A DNA stretch of 64,000 nucleotides from NCBI GenBank assembly GCA_009782405.1, contig WRJC01000009.1:23655-87654 (forward strand). Reading direction: 5' to 3'. Position numbers and translations under genes: made by a program. Each line of letters starts with the position of its first letter. Position 1 is the first letter of the stretch. Positions 9,183-16,301 of this stretch are shown here, one piece after another. Origin of the DNA: Oscillospiraceae bacterium. GTDB taxonomy: Bacteria > Bacillota_A > Clostridia > Oscillospirales > WRJC01. The notes under the pieces were generated by a model. That model did no database searches and had not been told where the DNA came from. It worked only from the letters and a program-made list of their open reading frames with translations.

Positions 9183-10017
9183 AAACTATAACTTTGCTTT
9201 TCTTGACGAGGGCTCGAAACGCGAAATCCGCCGCGCTTCGCTCAAAGCGGTCGCCATTCCGGGCTATCAGGTGCCCTTCGGATCGCGCGAGCTGCCTATC
9301 GGGCGCGGATGGGGGACGGGCGGCATACAGCTGACGCTCTCGCTTATCGGCCCGGACGATGTTTTAAAAGTCATCGACCAGGGAAGCGACGAGAGCGTGA
9401 ACGCCGTAAACATAAAAAAATTCATCGGGCTTTGCACCGACGTCAAAACGACCACCAAAACCCGCGAGGCGACGTTGATACAGACGCGGCACAGAATACC
9501 GGAAGTGCCGCTGGAAAATAACCAGATACTTGTGTTTCAGGTTCCCATTCCCGAACCGCTGCGCATCGTCGAGGCGCGCGAGGAAGTCACAAAAAAAATG
9601 CACGCCGAAAAAGATTACGCCCCGATGTGGCTCCAGCTTTACGAAAGCCTCGTAAAATACAAAAAGATCACGATTCCCTCGGAATACCCCTGCATGGCCG
9701 AAGGCCGCTATATGATGAACCCGAGCCCGATACCCAAGTTCGACAACCCAAAGCTGCACAAAGCCGAATGCCTGTATCTTTTCGGGGCGGGCCGCGAAAA
9801 AAAGATTTACGCCATCCCCCCGCATACAGAGGTCGTTTCGCTCGCTTTTGAAGACATTCCCTTTGAAAGGGAAAACTTCGCGGGCAAAAAGTGCCGTTTA
9901 TGCGGGAGTGCGGATACATATCTCGACGAGATGTTTGACGCGCAAACCGGGGAAAAATTTTATCAATGCTCCGATACTTCGCACTGTCAGGAGGCGGCAA
10001 GCCATGCATTTAAATGA
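9175..10017 (+). CDS. phnJ: Carbon-phosphorus lyase catalytic subunit PhnJ (radical SAM)
   Basis: A 280-residue radical-SAM C-P lyase that cleaves the C-P bond of ribose-1-phosphonate-5-phosphate. The unusual cluster motif is complete: Cys240, Cys243 and Cys265 (CX2CX21C), followed five residues later by Cys271. This is the same spacing as the E. coli cluster cysteines 241/244/266 and the catalytic Cys272. The start is GTG at 9175 with AAGGGAGGG just upstream, overlapping phnI by 8 bases. It overlaps phnK by 14 bases. The cluster should make the enzyme oxygen-sensitive. The residues needed for activity are all visible. Confidence 0.96.
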   Translation: MNKNYNFAFLDEGSKREIRRASLKAVAIPGYQVPFGSRELPIGRGWGTGGIQLTLSLIGPDDVLKVIDQGSDESVNAVNIKKFIGLCTDVKTTTKTREATLIQTRHRIPEVPLENNQILVFQVPIPEPLRIVEAREEVTKKMHAEKDYAPMWLQLYESLVKYKKITIPSEYPCMAEGRYMMNPSPIPKFDNPKLHKAECLYLFGAGREKKIYAIPPHTEVVSLAFEDIPFERENFAGKKCRLCGSADTYLDEMFDAQTGEKFYQCSDTSHCQEAASHAFK

Positions 10018-10837
10018 AACTCCGGTTTTGTCCGTGAAAAATCTGGTCGTGCGCTATGGGGAAGGCTGTGCTGCCTGTCAGCGGAATCTGGAAAAAAACC
10101 GCTGCGCGGCCTGCAAAAGCGTTTGGGCGGCAAACGACATTTCTTTTGAAGTATACCCCGGCGAAGTTTTGGGCATCGTGGGGGAGAGCGGTTCGGGCAA
10201 GACCACGCTGATGAGGTCGCTGTATTTCGATTTTGTCCCGACTTCGGGCATTGCGGCGCTTCGCGACTACAAAGAGGGCAAAGCAAATATCTGGGAGGCA
10301 AGCGCGGAAAAACAGCGCATGATAAAAAACAACATAATGGGCATGGTGTATCAAAATCCGGTTTTGGGGCTCAGGATGGATTACTCGGCCGCTTCCAACA
10401 TCGCCGAAAAAATAATCGCGGCGGGCAGCCGCAACGCAAAGCAAATGACCGGGCGCGCAACAGAACTTCTGGAAGCCGTCGAGATCATGGCTTCGCGCAG
10501 CAGCGAGGCCCCGAAGAATTTTTCGGGCGGAATGCAGCAGCGCGTCCAGATTTCCAAGGCGCTCGCCAACAATCCGGCGTTATTATTGCTCGACGAAGTG
10601 ACAACCGGGCTCGATTTGTCCGTGCAGGCCAAAGTGCTCGACCTGATCCGCAAAATCAAGGCGAAATACGGCATTTCCATATTGTTGGTATCGCACGATT
10701 TGGCGGTCATACGCATGCTCGCCGACAGGACGATCGTGATGTTAGACGGCAAAATCATCGAAAGCGGGCTCACCGACCAAATACTCGAAGACCCGCAGCA
10801 TCCGTACACGCAGCAACTCGTGCATTCGCTGATATGA
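10004..10837 (+). CDS. phnK: C-P lyase ABC-type ATPase subunit PhnK
   Basis: A 277-residue ABC ATPase with Walker A GESGSGKTT, signature FSGGMQQRVQISKA and Walker B LLLLDEVT. In E. coli, PhnK docks on the PhnGHIJ core rather than on a transporter. The start at 10004, inside the end of phnJ and just after CAGGAGG, is chosen; the open frame extends 52 codons further upstream but only as a shadow of phnJ. Residues 22-37 hold two CX2C pairs (Cys22/25 and Cys34/37) in an insertion before Walker A that E. coli PhnK lacks as far as I recall. It could bind a metal. Confidence 0.93.
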   Translation: MHLNETPVLSVKNLVVRYGEGCAACQRNLEKNRCAACKSVWAANDISFEVYPGEVLGIVGESGSGKTTLMRSLYFDFVPTSGIAALRDYKEGKANIWEASAEKQRMIKNNIMGMVYQNPVLGLRMDYSAASNIAEKIIAAGSRNAKQMTGRATELLEAVEIMASRSSEAPKNFSGGMQQRVQISKALANNPALLLLDEVTTGLDLSVQAKVLDLIRKIKAKYGISILLVSHDLAVIRMLADRTIVMLDGKIIESGLTDQILEDPQHPYTQQLVHSLI

Positions 10838-10856
10838 AAACAGAAAGGATTGAATT

Positions 10857-12032
10857 TTGACCGCCATAAAAAACGGAAAAATAATAACGCCGGAGAAAAT
10901 CGTCGAAGGCAAAACATTGCTTTTGGACAAAGACAGAATTTTAGGCTTTGCCGATGACGACATCGCAAACGGGGCGCAAAGGATCGTGAACGCCCACAAC
11001 CGCTACGTGATGCCGGGGATCATCGACATACATTCGGACAAAATAGAGCAGTATATCCAGCCGCGGCCCACTTCGCAGATGGATTTTGAGTTTGCGCTCA
11101 AAGTATGCGAACGGGATTTGCTGGGTTCGGGGATTACGACGATGTATCATTCGATCTCCCTGTACCAAGATGAATTTTTCGGAAAATCGCCGCTCAGGAC
11201 AAAAGTCAATGTGCAAAAAATCGCCGATTTGATAGCGAACATCCATTTGCGCAGCCATTTGATCCATCACCGGCTCCACCTGCGCGTCGAAATCGACAAC
11301 CTGGAATCGCTCGATATTGTGCGCGATATGATAAACCAAAACAAAACGCATCTCATATCTTTCATGGATCACACGCCGGGGCAGGGGCAGTACAGCGACC
11401 TTGGATTATACCATGAGGCTATTTCAAAATATAACGGCAAGGAAATCGACACGCTCGGCTTTGACGGCGTTGTGGAACACCACAAAAACAAAAAGACATT
11501 GTCGCCAAAGCAGCTCAAAGAGCTTGCCCGGCTTGCCCGCGAAAAAGGAATAGCCGCAGCCTCGCACGACGACGACACCAAAGAAAAGCTCGATTTGAAC
11601 CGCGAAATCGGAGTGGACATCAGCGAATTCCCGATCACGCTTGAAACCGCGAAATACGCGAAAGAGCAGGGCTTTTGCACGGTTATGGGCGCGGCGAACA
11701 TTTTGCGGGGCTGTTCCCACTCGGGCAATCTGTCGGCGACAGAAGCGGTTTTGGAAGGCTTTGCCGATATACTCTGCTCCGATTATTATCCGGCTGCGAT
11801 TTTGCACAGCATATTTCACATGAATGAAAAATTCGGGGTCAAATTGCCCGAAATGGTGAACAAAGCGACTTTAAATCCGGCAAAAGCCACGAGGACGGAT
11901 AAAGACTACGGCTCGCTGGAACCGGGCAAAAAAGCGGATTTATTGATTGTGGAATTGTTGGACGGGTATCCGGTCATCACCCACGTGTTCGTGGACGGCA
12001 ACCCCACTTCGCGCATCGAATACAGGAGATAA
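10857..12032 (+). CDS. phnM: Alpha-D-ribose 1-methylphosphonate 5-triphosphate diphosphatase PhnM
   Basis: A 391-residue amidohydrolase-superfamily enzyme that removes pyrophosphate from the ribose-phosphonate triphosphate before PhnJ acts. The first metal site is the PGIIDIHSDKIEQYIQPRP block. Later metal ligands are plausible in HHRLHLRVEI and AASHDDDT, with the C-terminal GSLEPGKKADLLIVE strand typical of the superfamily. Initiation is at TTG 10857, preceded by GAAAGGAT 8 bases upstream; no in-frame ATG fits. It sits between phnK and phnL, reversing the E. coli L-M order. Confidence 0.93.
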   Translation: MTAIKNGKIITPEKIVEGKTLLLDKDRILGFADDDIANGAQRIVNAHNRYVMPGIIDIHSDKIEQYIQPRPTSQMDFEFALKVCERDLLGSGITTMYHSISLYQDEFFGKSPLRTKVNVQKIADLIANIHLRSHLIHHRLHLRVEIDNLESLDIVRDMINQNKTHLISFMDHTPGQGQYSDLGLYHEAISKYNGKEIDTLGFDGVVEHHKNKKTLSPKQLKELARLAREKGIAAASHDDDTKEKLDLNREIGVDISEFPITLETAKYAKEQGFCTVMGAANILRGCSHSGNLSATEAVLEGFADILCSDYYPAAILHSIFHMNEKFGVKLPEMVNKATLNPAKATRTDKDYGSLEPGKKADLLIVELLDGYPVITHVFVDGNPTSRIEYRR

Positions 12033-12041
12033 ATCAAACTT

Positions 12042-12734
12042 ATGGAAATATTGAATATAAAAAATCTCGGCAAAAGTTTTTATCTGCATAATCCGGGGCT
12101 TGAAATAAAATCCTGCAACAATATACATCTGAGGCTTCAAAAAGGGGAATTTATCGGCATAGTCGGATTATCCGGATCGGGAAAATCGACGATACTCAAA
12201 TGCGTCAACCGCACTTATCTGCCGATGCGGGGCGAGATCATATACGAAAGCGAAGCATTCGGGAGAATCGATTTGGCCAAAGCTTCCGAACGGGAGATTT
12301 TGTATCTGCGGCGACACGAGATCGGCTATGTGTCGCAGTTTTTGAACGTGATGCCCAGAACGACCGCCAAGGAACACGTGGCAGGCGCATTGATCGACAT
12401 GGGCGCAAAGGCGCAAAACGCCGAAACAGCCGCAAAAGAAATGCTCGTATATTTCAGGCTCCCCGAAAGCCTGTGGGACATATATCCCGCCACATTTTCG
12501 GGCGGGGAACGGCTCAGATTGAATCTCGCCCACGCCATGGTGAAAAAGCCCCGGCTATTGATGCTCGACGAACCCACCGCGTCGCTTGACGGCAAAACAA
12601 AGATTCTTGTCAAAGATATGCTGAAAAAGCTCAAAGACAAAAAAACCAGCATGATAGGCATTTTTCACGATATCGAATTCATGGAGGGCGTGTGCGACAG
12701 AGTTTTCAATATTTCGGAGGGAGTTCTCGTATGA
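12042..12734 (+). CDS. phnL: C-P lyase ABC-type ATPase subunit PhnL
   Basis: A 230-residue ABC ATPase of the PhnL type with Walker A GLSGSGKST, signature FSGGERLRLNLAHA and Walker B LLMLDEPTA. PhnL binds together with PhnK on the C-P lyase core and is required in vivo. The N-terminus IKNLGKSFYLHNPGLEIKSC is the family-specific opening. It lies 9 bases after phnM, and its stop overlaps an ATG that opens a 22-codon frame leading into phnXW. Confidence 0.93.
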   Translation: MEILNIKNLGKSFYLHNPGLEIKSCNNIHLRLQKGEFIGIVGLSGSGKSTILKCVNRTYLPMRGEIIYESEAFGRIDLAKASEREILYLRRHEIGYVSQFLNVMPRTTAKEHVAGALIDMGAKAQNAETAAKEMLVYFRLPESLWDIYPATFSGGERLRLNLAHAMVKKPRLLMLDEPTASLDGKTKILVKDMLKKLKDKKTSMIGIFHDIEFMEGVCDRVFNISEGVLV

Positions 12735-12799
12735 AAGCGTACTTGCATATTTCCGCCGATTTTGGCATAACGGTCATTATAAAAATTTTGGAGGTATGA
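12731..12799 (+). CDS. Possible 22-codon coupling ORF between phnL and phnXW
   Basis: The ATG overlaps the phnL stop (ATGA), and the frame runs 22 codons to a TGA that overlaps the ATG at 12796 in the phnXW frame. The peptide (MKAYLHISADFGITVIIKIL and two more residues) has no recognised homologue. It fills the only gap of more than 40 bases inside the phn operon, so it may serve translational coupling or be a chance frame. Low confidence as a gene. Confidence 0.25.
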   Translation: MKAYLHISADFGITVIIKILEV

Positions 12800-12807
12800 A
12801 ATTGAAA

Positions 12808-14652
12808 ATGGAAAACAAAATCAAGGCGGTCATATTCGACTGGGCGGGAACTGCGATAGATTACGGTTGCTTCGCCCCGGTGAAGGGGTTTATCGATGGG
12901 TTTAAGAGCATAGGCGTAGATATAACAAACGAAATGGCGCGCAAGCCTATGGGGCTCCCGAAACTCGACCATGCGAGAGCCATCGCCGAAATGCTGGATA
13001 GCCCCGTTTCCGAAGAACAGATACTGGAGGCATATTCGGTTTTTGAAAAAATATTGTTTGAGAATATAGAAAATCACTGCGACATAAAAGATTATGTCGC
13101 AAAAACGGCAGAAACTTTAAGGGAACGCGGGATTAAAATCGGTTCCACCACAGGCTATACCACGGCCATGATGGAAAAGGTTTTGCCGAAAGCCGCCGCG
13201 CAGGGGTATTCACCCGATTTTTGCATCGCCCCCGACAAAGCCGGAAAAGGCAGGCCGTATCCGTATATGATTTGGGAAAATATGAAAGAATTCGGGATTT
13301 TTGACGCATGCGAAGTGGTCAAAGTGGGGGATACCGCCGTCGATATAGAAGAAGGCAAAAACGCGGGCTGCTGGACCGCCGGCGTGATCATGGGTTCGTC
13401 GGAGCTTGGGCTTGACCGCAATGAAGTTGCCGCTCTATCCGAAGATGAATTGAACGAGCGCAAAAAAGTAGTCCGGGCCGCATATTACAAAGCCGGCGCG
13501 GATTACATTATCGACGATATGGACGAGTTATTGGCGGTCGTCGACGAAATAAACAAAAAACTAAACCAAAACGCGGAGCGCCTGCTGCTGACCCCCGGCC
13601 CTTTGACGACGCGCCGGTCAGTCAAGCAAGCGATGCTCACAGACCATTGCACCTGGGACGACGAATATAAACAGATCACAGCTTCCGTGATGAACGATAT
13701 TACGAATATTTCGGCGAATGCCGAAGATTACGCCACGATTCTTTTGCAAGGCAGCGGCACTTACGCGGTCGAGGCCATGATAAATTGCCTGTGCAGGAAA
13801 AAAGATAAAATATTGTTTCTCGTCAACGGCGAATACGGCAGGCGCATGCTGACAATCGCGGAAAATTCGCGGAAAGATTATGAATATATTTCGTTTGATA
13901 TGACTTGGCCCATAGACATAGAAAAGGTCGAAAAGAAATTGAAAAAAGACGAAGATATTGATATAGTCGCGTTTGTCCACTGCGAAACGACTGCCGGCGT
14001 GATCAATCCGCTTGAAAAACTCGCCAAACTCGCCAAATCATACGGAAAAAAAGTGCTTGTCGACGCCATGTCCACTTTTGCCGCTTACGATATAGATATG
14101 CCCGGGCTCGATATCGATGCGCTGGCGGCAAGCTCGAACAAATGCCTGGAGGGGCTGCCCGGATTGTCGTTTGTCGTGGGCAAAAAAAATCTTTTGGAGA
14201 AAAGCGAAGGGAGATCCTATTCGCACAGCCTCGATTTATATGATCAATATCAGGGATTATACGCAGGCGGCGGCAAATTCAGATTTACTTCGCCGACTAA
14301 CATTTTGCTCGCGCTGCGCCAGGCAATCGACGAATACAAAAAAGAAGGCGGGCTTACGGCTCGCAGGGAGCGTTACATAGAAAACCACAATATACTTGTC
14401 GAGGGGCTTGAAGCGCTCGGAATTCGATCCGTCGTCGATCCAAAACATCAATCGTATATCATCACGACGTTTGAGCTCGGCGATCTGGATTTTTTTGAAC
14501 TGTATGCCGCGCTCAAATCAAAGGGATATATAATCTACCCCGGCAAAATGACCTCCAGGCCCACATTCAGGCTGGGCAATATCGGCAATGTTTATCCCGA
14601 AGACATGAGGGGACTTGTAAATACATTAAATTTGTGCTTGACAACAGCATAA
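12808..14652 (+). CDS. phnXW: Fused phosphonoacetaldehyde hydrolase / 2-aminoethylphosphonate-pyruvate transaminase
   Basis: A 614-residue bifunctional enzyme. Residues 1-255 are PhnX, a HAD-superfamily phosphonatase with nucleophile Asp11 in FDWAGT and Schiff-base Lys52 in MGLPKLDH. Residues ~260-614 are PhnW, a class V PLP aminotransferase starting LLLTPGPLTT with PLP Lys445 in SSNKCLEGLPG. PhnW turns 2-aminoethylphosphonate plus pyruvate into phosphonoacetaldehyde and alanine, and PhnX splits the aldehyde to acetaldehyde and phosphate. The reaction order is W then X although X is N-terminal. For the start, GGAGGT at 12790-12795 abuts ATG 12796, so TTG 12802 or ATG 12808 is more plausible. 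Such fusions are known in public annotation. Confidence 0.93.
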   Translation: MENKIKAVIFDWAGTAIDYGCFAPVKGFIDGFKSIGVDITNEMARKPMGLPKLDHARAIAEMLDSPVSEEQILEAYSVFEKILFENIENHCDIKDYVAKTAETLRERGIKIGSTTGYTTAMMEKVLPKAAAQGYSPDFCIAPDKAGKGRPYPYMIWENMKEFGIFDACEVVKVGDTAVDIEEGKNAGCWTAGVIMGSSELGLDRNEVAALSEDELNERKKVVRAAYYKAGADYIIDDMDELLAVVDEINKKLNQNAERLLLTPGPLTTRRSVKQAMLTDHCTWDDEYKQITASVMNDITNISANAEDYATILLQGSGTYAVEAMINCLCRKKDKILFLVNGEYGRRMLTIAENSRKDYEYISFDMTWPIDIEKVEKKLKKDEDIDIVAFVHCETTAGVINPLEKLAKLAKSYGKKVLVDAMSTFAAYDIDMPGLDIDALAASSNKCLEGLPGLSFVVGKKNLLEKSEGRSYSHSLDLYDQYQGLYAGGGKFRFTSPTNILLALRQAIDEYKKEGGLTARRERYIENHNILVEGLEALGIRSVVDPKHQSYIITTFELGDLDFFELYAALKSKGYIIYPGKMTSRPTFRLGNIGNVYPEDMRGLVNTLNLCLTTA

Positions 14653-14666
14653 AAATGTGGTATAAT
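14638..14666 (+). promoter_or_regulatory. Consensus SigmaA promoter with extended -10
   Basis: TTGACA at 14638-14643, a 17-base spacer and TATAAT at 14661-14666, with TGG directly before the -10. The promoter overlaps the last codons of phnXW and drives the zinc-ribbon/amidase pair independently of the phn operon. The predicted transcript start is near 14673. Confidence 0.9.
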
Positions 14667-14691
14667 CGAATCAAACAAAGTGAGGGTGAGC

Positions 14692-14737
14692 AGCCGTCAT
14701 TTGCAAATGATAAATTTATTGTTTGTGACTGGCGGCT
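14692..14737 (+). promoter_or_regulatory. 46-nt palindrome in the 5' leader (operator or RNA hairpin)
   Basis: Bases 14692-14714 pair with 14715-14737 across all 23 positions except one, allowing five G-U wobbles. The centre is AAATTT, and the left arm itself contains the perfect palindrome TCATTTGCAAATGA (14698-14711). No U-run follows, so it is not a classical terminator. It starts about 20 bases after the predicted transcript start and ends about 36 bases before the next ATG. It could be a protein operator, an RNase III or attenuation hairpin, or a 3' structure for the phn transcript. Confidence 0.7.
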
Positions 14738-14773
14738 TCATTGATTTTAAGTAAATTATCGGGAGGATGAAAA

Positions 14774-15409
14774 ATGGAGCATAAAAAGCCAAAATGGGCG
14801 AAGAAAGTACCGCCCGAAAAAATCAAAAGGCTGTATGAGCAGGACGCAAAAGGAATTTATGACGAAGAACTTATCGACGATGTGGGAATTTGCCTGTATG
14901 CGCGGGTTGACAGCATGCTGATGGTCACCTCCTCGAATCTCGGAAAAGCCGTGTGCATAGAGTGCCGCACGGAGATTCCCCACAACTATAACAGGAGCTT
15001 TATACTGGAATGCCCGAAATGCGGCTGGTCCATGCCGTTCGGCGAATTTAACGATTCATACAAAAAGCAGACATTGCACGGATACGGGGCGCAAAACGAA
15101 TTGAAGGAGTTTTACGAAAAATATCCGTTGGCGAATACTTACGCCGAAAAAATGCGCCTGATCGATTTTCTGATCCACACATTTCACGGAAATCTTTCCG
15201 AACGGCCTTCACGACCGACCGCGACGAATGTAATCGAGGGGAGCAACGCGGAAGTGGCGCATTTTATTTTCAGCTTGGCATACGGGGAAAACAGCACGGT
15301 CGCAAAAGAAGAGCTTGAAATATGGCTAAATAAGCACAAGCGTTCCATTCACCGGTATATCGACCCGGCAACGGGCAAATCAAAAAACGAAAAGGAGACA
15401 AAGACATGA
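14774..15409 (+). CDS. Zinc-ribbon protein of unknown function
   Basis: A 211-residue soluble protein that I do not recognise. Cys61, Cys64, Cys80 and Cys83 form a CX2C-X15-CX2C zinc ribbon. The flanks are helical and charged (KKPKWAKKVPPEKIKRLYEQ at the N-terminus), and the C-terminal half carries HFIFSLAYGENSTVAKEELE and a lysine-rich tail. It has its own consensus promoter and a GGGAGGATG-type ribosome site at 14760-14768. Its stop overlaps the start of the amidase-family gene (ATGA), so the two are made together. A helper or regulator of that enzyme is one possibility; no function is assigned. Confidence 0.8.
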   Translation: MEHKKPKWAKKVPPEKIKRLYEQDAKGIYDEELIDDVGICLYARVDSMLMVTSSNLGKAVCIECRTEIPHNYNRSFILECPKCGWSMPFGEFNDSYKKQTLHGYGAQNELKEFYEKYPLANTYAEKMRLIDFLIHTFHGNLSERPSRPTATNVIEGSNAEVAHFIFSLAYGENSTVAKEELEIWLNKHKRSIHRYIDPATGKSKNEKETKT

Positions 15410-16287
15410 GAATAGCAAGAGACCGCGAAAAAGTATACTATGATTTTTTTCCGGCGATAAAACCGCGAGTATCGATATCGTCCGGCGACAGGCTGACTGT
15501 GGAAACATTCGACGCCGCCGGAGGAATGTATTTGGAGGGCTGGAAATATGTGCGCCCCAACCCTGTCACAGGCCCCATATATGTAAACGGGGTAATTCCG
15601 GGCGATACGCTCGAAGTGGAGATACACAGCGTAAAACTCGTCGGCACGGGCTATATGCACATACCGAACGAAAAAGAGGGCATATCGACAAAATTCACGA
15701 TCAACGGGCACGAAAAGATAAAAGCCGAAGCGACGCCTGAGGGAAATCTGCGCGTGTTAAATAACGATGGCAAAATATTTCCCGCCCACACCATGATCGG
15801 GGTGATAGGCGTCGCGGCCGGTTTTGGGGAATGCCCCAGCACAGGCGCGGGGGATCACGGCGGCAACATGGACAACAGCCTTGTCAAATCGGGCGCAAAA
15901 GTATATCTTCCCGTTTTTGCCGAGGGCGCGCTGCTTGGCATCGGCGACGTTCACGGGGCTATGGGCGACGGGGAAATATTTGACCAAGGAATGGAAATGT
16001 GCGCCGATGTCGATATTACGGTCAAAGTCAGAAAAGACATGAAAATAATCAGGCCGTTTGTGATATCGGACGAAATCATTTCAACGACGGCGACGGCGGA
16101 CTCCCTTGAAAAAGCAGCCGCGCTGGCGGTTTCGGATATGCGTTGCATGCTCGAGGCATATTACAACCTATCGCACGTTGACGCAGGGCTTTTGATAGGT
16201 TTTTACGGCGATCTGCGGGTGTGCGAGCTTGTCAATAAGACAATGCGCCTGGAAATAAAAAAAGATATTTTGGATAAATTTATATGA
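15406..16287 (+). CDS. Acetamidase/formamidase (FmdA/AmdA) family protein
   Basis: A 293-residue member of the FmdA_AmdA family, cytoplasmic metal-dependent amidases that release ammonia from short amides such as formamide or acetamide. Family features seen are GPIYVNGVIPGDTLEVEI, the PAHTMIGVIGVAAG core, GAGDHGGNMDN and DVHGAMGDGE, in which the His/Asp/Glu residues are candidate metal ligands. The length is normal. It is translationally coupled to the zinc-ribbon protein and convergent with the next gene 14 bases away. The substrate is unknown; many family members are annotated only by similarity. Confidence 0.88.
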   Translation: MRIARDREKVYYDFFPAIKPRVSISSGDRLTVETFDAAGGMYLEGWKYVRPNPVTGPIYVNGVIPGDTLEVEIHSVKLVGTGYMHIPNEKEGISTKFTINGHEKIKAEATPEGNLRVLNNDGKIFPAHTMIGVIGVAAGFGECPSTGAGDHGGNMDNSLVKSGAKVYLPVFAEGALLGIGDVHGAMGDGEIFDQGMEMCADVDITVKVRKDMKIIRPFVISDEIISTTATADSLEKAAALAVSDMRCMLEAYYNLSHVDAGLLIGFYGDLRVCELVNKTMRLEIKKDILDKFI

Positions 16288-16301
16288 TTTATCCCGAAAT
16301 T

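Noticed and set aside
16272..16294. 8-bp inverted repeat GGATAAAT/ATTTATCC between convergent genes
   Set aside because: Short, A/T-rich and without a following T-run in either direction; not strong enough to call a terminator.
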